NCBI RefSeq assembly: GCF_030504985.1
Contig: NZ_JASERU010000003.1
Span: forward strand, 248,001-312,000
DNA: 64,000 nt
From: Fulvimonas sp. R45
GTDB lineage: Bacteria; Pseudomonadota; Gammaproteobacteria; Xanthomonadales; Rhodanobacteraceae
Reading direction: 5' to 3'
Shown: piece by piece, positions 7,784 to 16,063 of the stretch
Layout of the letters: each line of letters opens with the position of its first letter
Numbering within the stretch: position 1 is the first letter of the stretch
Position numbers and translations under genes: made by a program
The notes under the pieces: generated by a model
Told to the model about the DNA's origin: nothing
What the model saw: only the letters and a program-made list of their open reading frames with translations
Database searches by the model: none

Positions 7784-9055
7784 ATGCCGATGCGTCTTGC
7801 CTTCCTCTCCCTGCTGGGCACCGCCGCGCTGTCGACAACGATCGGCGCGCACGCGCAGCCGGTCGCGGCCGCGACCGACGCACCGCCGTCGCGCAACCTG
7901 CTCGCCGAACTCCATCCGTTGCCGAACGACCTCGCCCGCCACCAGTACCTGCAGGCGCACATGCCGGCCGACGACGACAACGTCGCGCGCCAGGTGCTCG
8001 CCGCGCTCGACGACCAGCTCGGCCTCTACAACCGCGCGCTGGCCGATTTCCCGTTCGACAACCGCGTCGTGCCGCCGCCCAAGGTACCGCTGCCCGCGAC
8101 GGACGCATGGCGCGCGGAGAGCGCCGTCGCCGCCATCGCCGCGCGGGCCCAGGGCCGGCGCATCGTGATGATCAACGAGGCGCACCACGACGCGCACACC
8201 CGCGAGCTGACCCTGGAGCTGCTGCCGAAACTCTACGCGCACGGTTTCCGCTACCTCGCCATCGAGGCGCTGGGACCGCGCGACAAGGCCCTGGCCCGGC
8301 GCGGCTACGCGATCGACACGAGCGGCAGCAGCTACCTGCGCGAACCACTCTACGGCGAGATCGTGCGGCAGGCGCTGCGGCTCGGCTACACCCTGGTGTC
8401 CTACGACTCCGACGCGCCCACCCCGGCCGGGCGCGAATCCGGCCAGGCGCGCAACCTCTACCGCGAAGTGTTCGCCCGCGACCCGCGGGCGCGGCTGCTG
8501 GTGCATGCCGGCTATGCCCACGTCGACGAGGCGCCCGGCAACCTCGGCGACACCATCGAGCCGATGGCGATGCAGCTGGCCCGGCTCACCGGCCTGGACC
8601 CGCTCACCGTCGACCAGACCCAGTTCCGCGACATCATCCCCGGCGCGCCCGACGACGGCGCCTACGGCGTGCTGGTCGAGCGCTTCCATCCGAGGACGCC
8701 GGTGGTGCTGGTCAACCGGCTGACCGACAAGCTGTGGAGCGCGGACCCCGCGCGCCACGACATCAGCGTGATCCTGCCACGCGCCGGCACCGGTCCGCGT
8801 CCCGACTGGCTGTCGCTGGGCGGCCGCCGCAAGCCGCGGCTGGTCAACACCGACCTCTGCAACGGGCACGTCCCCTGCATGGTGGAGGCCCGCTACGCCG
8901 GCGAGGCCGGCGACGCCGTCCCCGCCGACCGCTACACCTTCCTGCACGAGGACACGCAGAACACGCTGTACCTGTACCCCGGCCAGTACCGGCTGCGCGC
9001 CGTCGACGCGGCAGGCCACGTGCTGGGCACGCGCACGCTGGACGTCGGGCACTGA
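7784..9055 (+). CDS. Secreted EreA/ChaN-like protein, paralogue 2
   Basis: Tandem copy of the preceding gene, with the same layout: signal peptide (RLAFLSLLGTAALS, cut near AHAQP), the motif RRIVMINEAHHDAHTREL with YLAIEAL after it, LVHAGYAHVDEAP, then a C-terminal part with CNGHVPCMVEARYA and a closing LYLYPGQYRLRAVD beta segment. The two cysteines of CxxxxPCM are shared with paralogue 1, suggesting a periplasmic disulfide. It lacks a stretch near residue 330 that paralogue 1 has. Codon use is more G+C-biased than in paralogue 1, so the duplication is not recent. Start could also be 7775 or 7790. Function unknown. Confidence 0.75.
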   Translation: MPMRLAFLSLLGTAALSTTIGAHAQPVAAATDAPPSRNLLAELHPLPNDLARHQYLQAHMPADDDNVARQVLAALDDQLGLYNRALADFPFDNRVVPPPKVPLPATDAWRAESAVAAIAARAQGRRIVMINEAHHDAHTRELTLELLPKLYAHGFRYLAIEALGPRDKALARRGYAIDTSGSSYLREPLYGEIVRQALRLGYTLVSYDSDAPTPAGRESGQARNLYREVFARDPRARLLVHAGYAHVDEAPGNLGDTIEPMAMQLARLTGLDPLTVDQTQFRDIIPGAPDDGAYGVLVERFHPRTPVVLVNRLTDKLWSADPARHDISVILPRAGTGPRPDWLSLGGRRKPRLVNTDLCNGHVPCMVEARYAGEAGDAVPADRYTFLHEDTQNTLYLYPGQYRLRAVDAAGHVLGTRTLDVGH

Positions 9056-9075
9056 CGCCAGTCGCGGCGACACAC

Positions 9076-9127
9076 TTGCGCGGCGTGAATTACGCGCGTA
9101 ATCTCGCCCTGGAACTACACGCGTAAT
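9076..9127 (+). promoter_or_regulatory. Promoter and double operator of the BlaI/BlaR1-type operon
   Basis: ATTACGCGCGTAAT at 9089-9102 is a perfect 14-base palindrome, and ACTACACGCGTAAT at 9114-9127 matches it at 12 of 14 positions, centres 25 bases apart. They lie 12 to 50 bases before the repressor ATG. TTGCGC (9076-9081) and TAATCT (9099-9104), 17 bases apart, could be the -35/-10, so the first operator would cover the -10. This fits an autoregulated BlaI-family repressor. Confidence 0.7.
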
Positions 9128-9138
9128 CCAGGAGCGCC

Positions 9139-9516
9139 ATGCCCACCCCGATCAGCGAAGCCGAGAGCCGCGTGATGGAGGCCCTGTGGCGCGCGTCGCC
9201 GCAGACTTCCGAACAGATCATCGCCACCGTGCAGGCCGGCAGCGACTGGCACGAGAAAACCATCCGCACCCTGCTCAACCGCCTGCTCGGCAAGGGCGCG
9301 GTGAGCGCGGCGAAGGACGGCCGGCGCTACCTCTACGCGCCGGTGCTGACGCGCGAGCAGTGGCAGTCGCAGGAAAGCCGCAACCTGCTCGACCGGGTGT
9401 TCGGCGGCCGCATGGCGCCGCTGCTGGCGCACTTCAGCCGGCACGAAAAGCTGAGCCCGAAGGACGTTGCCGAGCTGCGCAAGCTGCTCGACGCGATCGA
9501 GAAGAAGGAACGCTGA
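9139..9516 (+). CDS. BlaI/MecI/CopY-family transcriptional repressor
   Basis: A 125-residue winged-helix repressor: ISEAESRVMEALW, then helix-turn-helix segments, IRTLLNRLLGKGAV as recognition helix, and a C-terminal dimerisation helix pair. In the family it is cut by the membrane protease encoded next door, which releases the promoter. An AGGAG ribosome site precedes the ATG. Two near-identical palindromes upstream are the likely operators. The next gene begins two bases after its stop, so the pair is one operon. The signal (cell-wall antibiotic, copper or other) cannot be told from sequence; no beta-lactamase gene is adjacent. Confidence 0.9.
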   Translation: MPTPISEAESRVMEALWRASPQTSEQIIATVQAGSDWHEKTIRTLLNRLLGKGAVSAAKDGRRYLYAPVLTREQWQSQESRNLLDRVFGGRMAPLLAHFSRHEKLSPKDVAELRKLLDAIEKKER

Positions 9517-9517
9517 A

Positions 9518-10735
9518 ATGGACACGCGCATGCTCCACGCCCTGCTGCTGGCCACCGTCGGCCTGCTCGTGGTGCTGCTGGCCCGGCGCCCGGTGCGGCG
9601 GGCCTTCGGCGCCGGCCCGGCCTTCACGTTGTGGAGCCTGCCCCTCCTGCTGGCGCTGGTCCCGTGGCTGCCGGCGCCGGCGCACGCCTGGATCGCCCTG
9701 CCGGCGCTGCGCGCCACGGCGCGCGCCGCCTTCGCCGGCGGCCAGGCGCAATCCCTCGCGCTGCCGCTCCACGCCGCCTGGCTGTGGCTGCCCGGCGCGG
9801 CCTTCGGCCTGCTCCGCCTCGGCATGCATTACCTGCGTCTGCGGCGTGCCGCCCGGCCGCTGCCGGCGCCGCTGCTGCGACGCCTGGCCCCCGACGTGCC
9901 CGCGCGCGACCTGCACCGCCTGCGCCTGCACCCTTCCGGCCCGGCCGTGCTGTGGGCACCGCGCGCCCTGGTGCTGCTGCCGGCCGACTTCGCCACGCGC
10001 TTCGCTCCGCACGAGCGCCACCTAGTGCTGCGCCACGAACTGGCCCACCTGCGCCGCGGCGACCCGCTCTGGAACCTGCTGGCCGAGCTCGCATGCGCGC
10101 TGCTGTGGTTCCACCCGCTGGCCTGGCTGGCGTTGCCGCGCTTCCGGCTGGACCAGGAGCTGGCCTGCGACGAACGCGTGCTGCGCGAAGCACCCGGCGA
10201 CGACGCCCGCTACGCCCGCACCCTGCTGCACAGCACCGGCATGGCGTGCCGCCCGGCGCTGATCCCCTGGCTCGCCGAGCCGCAACTGAAGGAGCGCCTC
10301 ACCATGATCCGGCATCGCCGTCCCACCGCCCTGCGCCGCCACGCCGGCCTCGCCGCACTGGCCACACTGATGGCCAGCGGCCTTGCCCTGGCCAACGCCA
10401 CCGCGCCGCAGCACGCGCAACCGGCCAGCCAGGACTGGGCCTTCAACCAGCGGATCTCCCCGCGCTATCCGGCCGATGCCCTCAAGAACAAGGAGCAGGG
10501 CCTGGTGATGCTGCAGATCCAGATCCACGCCGACGGCAGCGTGGGGCGCATCGACTACGACGCCGGCCACAGCACCACACAGTCGGCCGAACTGATCGTC
10601 GCCGCCACCGAGGCGGCGAAGCAATGGCATTTCACGCCGCGGATGAAGGGCGGCAAGCCGGTCGAGGGCTATGCGCGCGTCCCGATCGATTTCTCGCTGG
10701 ACGAACCGCCCGCCAAGGCTTCATCCAAAAGCTGA
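9518..10735 (+). CDS. BlaR1-type M56 membrane metalloprotease with TonB-like C-terminal domain
   Basis: A 405-residue inner-membrane sensor protease. Membrane helices lie at about 7-22, 38-55 and 84-104; the zinc site HELAH is at 173-177, and the M56 segment LDQELACDERVL at 211-222 is intact. After a helix near 278-295 comes a periplasmic domain (about 310-395) with SPRYPADALKNKEQG, VMLQIQIHADGSV and AAKQWHFTP, the TonB C-terminal fold, where BlaR1 has a penicillin-binding sensor. It should cleave the upstream repressor on a signal sensed by the TonB-like domain; that coupling is inferred. No penicillin-binding serine motif is present. Confidence 0.85.
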   Translation: MDTRMLHALLLATVGLLVVLLARRPVRRAFGAGPAFTLWSLPLLLALVPWLPAPAHAWIALPALRATARAAFAGGQAQSLALPLHAAWLWLPGAAFGLLRLGMHYLRLRRAARPLPAPLLRRLAPDVPARDLHRLRLHPSGPAVLWAPRALVLLPADFATRFAPHERHLVLRHELAHLRRGDPLWNLLAELACALLWFHPLAWLALPRFRLDQELACDERVLREAPGDDARYARTLLHSTGMACRPALIPWLAEPQLKERLTMIRHRRPTALRRHAGLAALATLMASGLALANATAPQHAQPASQDWAFNQRISPRYPADALKNKEQGLVMLQIQIHADGSVGRIDYDAGHSTTQSAELIVAATEAAKQWHFTPRMKGGKPVEGYARVPIDFSLDEPPAKASSKS

Positions 10736-10740
10736 AAAAT

Positions 10741-10792
10741 TTGACACAAGTCACTGATTTGATACCCTCGATGCACCGCCACATCGAGGGTA
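10741..10792 (+). promoter_or_regulatory. Promoter and 11-base inverted repeat upstream of the NlpC lipoprotein gene
   Basis: TTGACA at 10741-10746 and TACCCT at 10763-10768 (16-base spacer) form a plausible promoter. Overlapping it is a perfect inverted repeat: TACCCTCGATG (10763-10773), 8-base loop, CATCGAGGGTA (10782-10792). The right arm contains GAGGG, the ribosome site of the ATG at 10796. As RNA the hairpin would hide that site; as DNA it is an operator over the -10. Confidence 0.55.
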
Positions 10793-10795
10793 TCC

Positions 10796-11362
10796 ATGTC
10801 TGCCGAGCCGCCCGCACCACGCCTGCCTGCCTGGCGGCATGCCGTGCGCCTGGCACCGCTGCTGGCGATCCTGGCCCTGTTGGCTGCCTGCGCCGGCGCC
10901 CCGCACCGGCGCGAGCGTACCTACAAGCCTTCGCACTCGGCGCTGGCCGATGAGCCGGCGCGCGCCCCGGCCGGCGAGGCGGCCACCGCCAACGACATCC
11001 TGTTCCGCGCGATGGCCCTGGTCGGCACGCCCTACCACTGGGGCGGCAACACGCCGGAAGGCGGCTTCGACTGCAGCGGGCTGGTCGACTACATCTACCG
11101 CCGTGCCGCCGACATCGCGCTGCCGCACAACTCCGGCGCAATGTCACGCGTGGACGGTCGCAAGGTGAAACGCATGCGCGACCTGATGAGCGGCGACCTG
11201 GTGTTCTTCGACATCGGCGGCGACATCAGCCATGTCGGCGTGTACGTGGGCAAGGGCCGCTTCGTGCACGCGCCCAACAGCGGCGGCACGGTGCGCCTGG
11301 ACGACATCGACGGGCCGTACTGGCGCGACCATTTCGCGTACGGGAAGCGGCTGCTGGACTGA
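10796..11362 (+). CDS. NlpC/P60-family lipoprotein (cell-wall endopeptidase)
   Basis: A 188-residue outer-membrane lipoprotein that probably cuts peptidoglycan stem peptides, as MepS/Spr does. The lipobox LLAAC places the lipidated Cys at 32. The NlpC/P60 domain spans about 65-188 with the catalytic Cys93 in FDCSG, His146 in SHVGVY and a third polar residue His158 in VHAPNSG. The ATG follows GAGGG at 5 bases. The upstream BlaI/BlaR1 pair could act on the same process (wall stress), which is inference. A repeat cluster follows. Confidence 0.92.
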   Translation: MSAEPPAPRLPAWRHAVRLAPLLAILALLAACAGAPHRRERTYKPSHSALADEPARAPAGEAATANDILFRAMALVGTPYHWGGNTPEGGFDCSGLVDYIYRRAADIALPHNSGAMSRVDGRKVKRMRDLMSGDLVFFDIGGDISHVGVYVGKGRFVHAPNSGGTVRLDDIDGPYWRDHFAYGKRLLD

Positions 11363-11369
11363 ATGCGGG

Positions 11370-11625
11370 CCTGTCTCCCCCTCCCCGTTGGAGAGAAACG
11401 GTGAGGGGGCAACCTCGCGACGGGCCGCCCACGAAGCAACAACTCCTGCTCCCTCTCCCCTCCGGGGAGAGGGCTGGGGTGAGGGGGCGCTCTTGCGGCA
11501 AGCCTGCCCAACAGGGCTCCGCGAGCACCCGCCCCTCGTCCCAACCTTCCTCGCTCCTCAAAGCCGACGCCATCCATGGCGTCTCCCCGCGTACTCCCCG
11601 GCGGGGAGAAGGGGCGGACGAAAAA
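11370..11625. repeat. Intergenic palindromic repeat cluster, type 1
   Basis: The 308-base gap between the lipoprotein gene and slyD holds several hairpin units of the form CTCTCCCC-N-GGGGAGAG with linking GAGGGGGCAACCTCGCGACGG. The linker and hairpins recur, in the opposite orientation, at 27.9-28.2 kb. The rest of the gap has another CCCCGGCGGGGAG hairpin just before slyD. No gene is seen here. Confidence 0.75.
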
Positions 11626-11670
11626 CGGCGCCCGTGGGCGCCGTTTCGATTCCACCCTTTGAAGCGCGCG

Positions 11671-12156
11671 TCAGTGCGCTTCGGCGCCCGGCGCGTGGGC
11701 GTGGCCGTGCTGGATCTCTTCCTCGGTGCCGTCGCGCACGTCCTCGATCGCCACATCGAAGTGCAGCGTCTTGCCCGCCATCGGGTGGTTGAGGTCCACG
11801 TCGATCGTGCTCATGCCGACCTTGTGCACGGTCACCGCGCGGTGGCCGCCTTCCTTCAGCGCCAGCACCGTGGTCATGCCGGGCTTGAGGCGCCTGGCGT
11901 CCTGGAAGTACTTCTTCGGCACGCGCTGGATCTGGCCTTCCTGGCGCTCGCCGTAGCCGTCGGCGGGGGCGATCTCCACCTGCAGGCTCTCGCCGGCCTC
12001 GTGGCCGTCCAGCGCCTTCTCCAGGCCCGGGATCAGCTGGCCGTGGCCGAGCAGGATCCACAGCGGTTCGCCGCGCTCGTGCGAGCTTTCGATCTTCTCG
12101 CCGTCCACGGTGAGCGTGTAGTGCAGCGCGACGACTTTGTCCTTGCCAGCCTTCAT
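11671..12156 (-). CDS. slyD: FKBP-type peptidyl-prolyl isomerase SlyD
   Basis: A 161-residue cytoplasmic prolyl isomerase and chaperone, linked in other bacteria to nickel handling. The FKBP part (LHYTLTVDGEKIESS, then LIPGLEKALDGHEAGE) surrounds the insert-in-flap domain (GYGERQEGQIQRVPKKYF) and NHPMAGKTLHFDV follows. The C-terminal His tail is short (HGHAHAPGAEAH) compared with E. coli SlyD, so metal binding is probably weaker. The ATG at 12156 is the only start giving the family N-terminus; the longer frame runs into noncoding sequence. Close relatives without a His tail are also called SlpA/FkpB. Confidence 0.92.
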   Translation of the reverse strand: MKAGKDKVVALHYTLTVDGEKIESSHERGEPLWILLGHGQLIPGLEKALDGHEAGESLQVEIAPADGYGERQEGQIQRVPKKYFQDARRLKPGMTTVLALKEGGHRAVTVHKVGMSTIDVDLNHPMAGKTLHFDVAIEDVRDGTEEEIQHGHAHAPGAEAH

Positions 12157-12196
12157 TGCCTTGGTCTCTCGGATGGGTGCAAAAGAGGCGATTCTA

Positions 12197-13429
12197 TCAG
12201 GACGCCCCGTCGCCGAAGCCCACCCCGCGCGCCTCCGGCCCCAGCCATACCAGCACCGCCAGCAGCACCGCCACGGCCGCCACCCACACGCCCATGGCAT
12301 AACCGTAGTCGTGGCCATGTTGCGCCGCCAGCCAGGTCTGCGCGGTGGCGGTGCCCGCCGCCAGCAGGTTGCCCATCTGGTAGGCGAAGCCCGGCAGCGT
12401 GCCGCGCACCGCGCCGGGCGACAGCTCGTTGAGGTGGCTGGGCACCACGCCCCAGGCGCCCTGCACCATCACCTGGATCAGGAACGCGCCCACCCCCAGC
12501 CACAGCAGCGAGCCGCCGTGCACCCACAGCGGGATCACCGGCAAGGCCAGCAGCGCGGCCACGATCATCGCCCTGCGCCGCCCCACCCGCTCCGACCATG
12601 CGCCGAAGAACAACCCGCCGGCCAGCGCGCCCAGGTTGAGCAGCGCCACCAGCAGGAAAGCCGCGCCCGAGCCGGTGGGCAGGTGCAGGTTCACCTCCTC
12701 GAAGGTGTGGTACATGTCCTGCGAGCCGTGGCTGAACATGTTGAACGCCATCATCAGCAGCATCAGGTAGATCGCCAGCTTCCAGTGGCCGCGCATCGCG
12801 TCGAGCGCACCCACGCGACCGTGCGCCTCGCGGCTGGCCCGCCACGCCGGCGACTCCGGCACCTTGCGCCGGATGTACAGCACCAGCAACGCCGGCAGCG
12901 CGCCCACCACGAACAGCCCGCGCCAGCCGATCGCATCGACCAGCAGCCAGTTCACCAGTGCCGCCAGGAAGAAACCGCAGGGATAGCCGCTCTGCAGCAG
13001 GCCGGAGACCAGGCCGCGCGACTTCGCCGGGATCGACTCCATCGCCAGCGAGGCGCCGATGCCCCACTCGCCGCCCATGCCGATGCCGAACAGGAAGCGC
13101 AGCACCAGCAGCATGGTCAGCGAGGTGGAGAACGCCGTGGCCAGCTCGAACACCGAGAACAGGATCACGTCCAGCATCAGGATCGGCCGGCGCCCGTAAC
13201 GATCCGCCAGCCGGCCGAAGACCAGCGCGCCCAGCGGCCGCGCAGCCAGGGTCAGGAACAGGCCGTAGGTCACCGCCTTGTTGTCGGTGTGGAATTCCTG
13301 CGCCACGCCCACGATCACGAAGGTGAGCAGGAAATAGTCGAACGCGTCCAGCGTCCAGCCCAGGAAACTCGCCAGCACGGTGTGGCGCTGCTCGTGGTTC
13401 AACTCGCGCAGGGAGGCCAGGAACGGCAT
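12197..13429 (-). CDS. MFS transporter, SHS/carboxylate-type
   Basis: A 410-residue inner-membrane carrier with 12 predicted helices. MFS signatures are FGRLADRYGRRPI after helix 2 and GEWGIGASLAMES in helix 5, the latter typical of metabolite:H+ and SHS-type carriers for lactate, sialate or aromatic acids. The central loop (about 195-225) separates two six-helix halves. Start at 13429 gives the hydrophilic N-terminus LRELNHEQRHTVLASFLGWTLD usual for this group. It stands alone on the minus strand between slyD and a divergent methyltransferase gene. Substrate is not readable; a carboxylic acid is the best guess. Confidence 0.85.
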   Translation of the reverse strand: MPFLASLRELNHEQRHTVLASFLGWTLDAFDYFLLTFVIVGVAQEFHTDNKAVTYGLFLTLAARPLGALVFGRLADRYGRRPILMLDVILFSVFELATAFSTSLTMLLVLRFLFGIGMGGEWGIGASLAMESIPAKSRGLVSGLLQSGYPCGFFLAALVNWLLVDAIGWRGLFVVGALPALLVLYIRRKVPESPAWRASREAHGRVGALDAMRGHWKLAIYLMLLMMAFNMFSHGSQDMYHTFEEVNLHLPTGSGAAFLLVALLNLGALAGGLFFGAWSERVGRRRAMIVAALLALPVIPLWVHGGSLLWLGVGAFLIQVMVQGAWGVVPSHLNELSPGAVRGTLPGFAYQMGNLLAAGTATAQTWLAAQHGHDYGYAMGVWVAAVAVLLAVLVWLGPEARGVGFGDGAS

Positions 13430-13526
13430 GCTCGGGCTCCGGGAACATCGGGGCGCCAGTATGGCATCGCAGTGGCCATATGCCGACGATTTGCCCCGGC
13501 AGGCGGTTTGCGGCCACCATCGGGGC

Positions 13527-14222
13527 ATGGACACGCCCACGACACGCCCCGTGCGCCGCGGCCACGACGCATCGGAACGCGCCATCCGCCAGGCCATCGC
13601 CAGCCGTTTCCGTACCCGCCCGCAGCGCGGCTACGTGCGCGGCAAGCTGGCCGGCGACCCGGTCTACCCCGCCATCGCCGGCCTGCTGGCGGGCGCCGCG
13701 CCGCGACCGTTGCTCGACGTCGGTTGCGGCATGGGCCTGCTCGGCCAGTACCTGGAGGCACGCGGCCTGCTGCATGGCTACCTCGGCATCGACCACGACC
13801 CGCGCAAGATCGATGCCGCCCGCCATGCCGCCGCGGCGCTGGCCACCCCGCTGCACTGGCAGTGCGGCGGTGCCGACGGCCTGCCCGACTTCCGCGGCCA
13901 CGTGGCCCTGCTGGACATGCTGCACTACCTGCCGGCGGCGGCGCAGGCCCCGCTGCTGGCGGCGGCCGCGCAACGGCTGGCGCCGGACGGCCTGCTGGTG
14001 ATCCGCAACGTGCTGCGCGAACCGAACTGGCGCTACCAGCTCACCCGCGCCGAGGAGTTCCTGCTGCACGCCACCGGCTGGATGCGGGTGGGCGCCCAGC
14101 ACTACCCCAGCGCCGCCGAACTGCGCGCCGCGCTGGAGGCCGCCGGGCTCGGCGTGCGCATCGAACCGCTGCACGCCGGCACGCCGTTCAACAGCTACCT
14201 GGTCGTCGGCCGCCGCGGCTGA
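13527..14222 (+). CDS. SAM-dependent class I methyltransferase
   Basis: A 231-residue protein with a Rossmann-type methyltransferase fold: motif I LLDVGCGMGLLGQYL (about 63-77), acidic residue in GIDHDPRKID, motif post-I around ALLDMLHYLP and a typical RLAPDGLLVIRN strand. Such proteins move a methyl group from SAM to a small molecule, lipid or protein; the substrate is unknown. The first 30 residues are basic (RRGHDASERAIRQAIASRF). It diverges from the transporter gene and ends 120 bases before rhlE, without shared operon evidence. Confidence 0.8.
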   Translation: MDTPTTRPVRRGHDASERAIRQAIASRFRTRPQRGYVRGKLAGDPVYPAIAGLLAGAAPRPLLDVGCGMGLLGQYLEARGLLHGYLGIDHDPRKIDAARHAAAALATPLHWQCGGADGLPDFRGHVALLDMLHYLPAAAQAPLLAAAAQRLAPDGLLVIRNVLREPNWRYQLTRAEEFLLHATGWMRVGAQHYPSAAELRAALEAAGLGVRIEPLHAGTPFNSYLVVGRRG

Positions 14223-14235
14223 GCGCCACTTCGGC

Positions 14236-14241
14236 TATACT
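14236..14241 (+). promoter_or_regulatory. Possible -10 element for rhlE
   Basis: TATACT, 102 bases before the rhlE ATG, in an otherwise very G+C-rich stretch; no convincing -35 is seen. The long leader would suit a helicase mRNA regulated at the RNA level. Confidence 0.3.
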
Positions 14242-14342
14242 TGCCGTCGCGGCTCCCCGGCCGCCGCGGCCTTCGCCGCTTCCCATCCCCATACCGCAAC
14301 ACGGTTCCGCACGAACGCTCCGGGTTGCACAGGAGCCGTTCC

Positions 14343-15665
14343 ATGTCCTTCGAATCGCTGGGCCTCGCGCCCGCGCTGCTGCGTGCGCTCGCCGAACAGG
14401 GCTACGCCGAACCCACCCCGATCCAGGCGGCCGCCATCCCGGTGGTGCTGGAGGGCCACGACCTGCTGGCCGCCGCCCAGACCGGCACCGGCAAGACCGC
14501 GGCCTTCGCGCTGCCGCTGCTGCATCGCCTCGGCGCCACGCCGCAGCGCGGCCCGCGCCGCCCGCGCGCGCTGGTGCTCACGCCCACCCGTGAACTGGCC
14601 GCGCAGATCGACGACAACCTGCGCGCCTACGCCCGCCACCTGCAGGTGCACAGCGCGGTGATCTTCGGCGGCGTGGGCATGGGCCCGCAGGTGCAGGCAC
14701 TGCGCCGCGGCGTCGACGTGGTGATCGCCACCCCCGGCCGGCTGATCGACCACATGCAGCAGCGCACCGTCGACCTCTCCGGCATCGACACGCTGGTGCT
14801 GGACGAAGCCGACCGCATGCTCGACATGGGCTTCCTGCCGGCGCTGAAGCGCATCCTCGGCGCGCTGCCCGCGTCGCGCCAGACGCTGCTGTTCTCGGCC
14901 ACCTTCGCGGCGCCGATCAAGGCGCTGGCGCTGCAGTTCATGCGCCGGCCGCGCGAGGTCTCGGTGACGCCGCCGAACAGCGTGGCCCAGCGCATCGCGC
15001 ACCGCGTGCACCCGGTGGACGCGGCGAACAAGCGCGAACTGCTGCTGCACGTGCTGAGCGAGGACAGCCGCCGCCAGACCCTGGTGTTCAGCCGCACCAA
15101 GCACGGCGCCGACAAGCTGGTGAAGTACCTGGAGCAGGCCGGCCTGCGCGCCGCGGCAATCCACGGCAACAAGAGCCAGAACGCCCGCACCCGCGCGCTG
15201 GCCGACTTCAAGGGCGGCCGCATCGGCGTGCTGGTGGCCACCGACATCGCCGCGCGCGGCATCGACATCGACCAGCTGCCGATGGTAATCAACTTCGACC
15301 TGCCGATGGTGGCCGAGGACTACGTGCACCGCATCGGCCGCACCGGCCGCGCCGGCGCCGACGGCCTGGCGCTGTCGCTGGTCAGCCACGACGAGTCCGG
15401 CCTGCTGCGCGACATCCGCAAGCTGCTGGACCAGGACCTCGCCATCGTCGAGGTGGCCGGCTTCGAGCCGTCCGCGCCGCTGCGGCTGGACGCCGGCGCG
15501 CCGCGGCCCAAGCAGGGCCAGCGCCAGCCGCGCCCGCCGCGGCAAGGCGGTGCTGCCCAGGGCGCGCCGCGGTCGCACGGCCACGGCCAGCCGGGTGGCG
15601 GCAACCCGCACGCCGCAGGCAACCGCAAGCGCCGGCGGCCACGCAGGCCGGCGGCCAAGGCCTGA
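14343..15665 (+). CDS. rhlE: DEAD-box RNA helicase RhlE
   Basis: A 440-residue ATP-dependent RNA helicase used in ribosome assembly and mRNA turnover. Q motif at about 20-28 (YAEPTPIQ), Walker A AAQTGTGKT at 45-52, LDEADRMLDMGFLP, SAT in LLFSATF, and HRIGRTGR of domain 2. After about residue 375 the tail is basic and low-complexity (Pro/Arg/Gly/Gln rich), as in RhlE. The start ATG follows AGGAGCCGTTCC. Its TGA stop is also bases 2-4 of a MITE-like element that begins at 15662. Confidence 0.92.
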   Translation: MSFESLGLAPALLRALAEQGYAEPTPIQAAAIPVVLEGHDLLAAAQTGTGKTAAFALPLLHRLGATPQRGPRRPRALVLTPTRELAAQIDDNLRAYARHLQVHSAVIFGGVGMGPQVQALRRGVDVVIATPGRLIDHMQQRTVDLSGIDTLVLDEADRMLDMGFLPALKRILGALPASRQTLLFSATFAAPIKALALQFMRRPREVSVTPPNSVAQRIAHRVHPVDAANKRELLLHVLSEDSRRQTLVFSRTKHGADKLVKYLEQAGLRAAAIHGNKSQNARTRALADFKGGRIGVLVATDIAARGIDIDQLPMVINFDLPMVAEDYVHRIGRTGRAGADGLALSLVSHDESGLLRDIRKLLDQDLAIVEVAGFEPSAPLRLDAGAPRPKQGQRQPRPPRQGGAAQGAPRSHGHGQPGGGNPHAAGNRKRRRPRRPAAKA

Positions 15666-15930
15666 GAGCCTGTTCAAAATCTCCCCGTGGCCCGCGCCGG
15701 GAGCGGTTTGCGCGCAGGCCAAGGAAGAGCGAGGGAGTGGACGTCCGTCCACGACGGAGCGATGACGCCGGCCTGTGGGCAAACAGACCCGGCCCGAAGG
15801 GTTGCCTTGCCCTGGCCGCCATGCGGCAGCGCGCGGCTTGACCTGCCAGCCAGGCGCTGCGCCGCGCACTCCCATCGGCGGCCAGGGCAAGGCAACGCGA
15901 GCTACGGGGAGATCTTGGACAGGCTCTGAG
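15662..15930. mobile_element. MITE-like element, copy A (269 bp)
   Basis: Imperfect terminal inverted repeats of about 25 bases (22 match) begin CTGAGAGCCTGT and end ACAGGCTCTGAG. The left half of the interior is the reverse complement of copy B, including the inner palindrome GGACGTCCGTCC near 15740. A second, nested perfect 20-base inverted repeat (GTTGCCTTGCCCTGGCCGCC starting near 15802 and its complement ending near 15896) fills the right half. No ORF is present. The left end supplies the rhlE stop. Confidence 0.75.
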
Positions 15931-16063
15931 GTTTCCGGTGCGATCGGGCGTCGCGTCCGCTGGCGTGACGTTCCGCAGGCCGGCTGCCCAAGAGTTGCCG
16001 CTCCCGGCCTGCCTCAACGTGGCCGGATCACCCCATTGCTGGCGCCGCATTCCGTCTCCCTCA

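Noticed and set aside
6315-9055. Annotation as macrolide (erythromycin) resistance esterases
   Set aside because: Only the superfamily motif matches; the proteins are exported, have NEAHH and an extra domain, so a resistance role is unsupported.
12137-14593. Open frame of 818 codons on the plus strand
   Set aside because: Antisense to slyD and the MFS transporter and out of frame with the methyltransferase; translation is low-complexity Arg/Ala/His/Gln with no motif.
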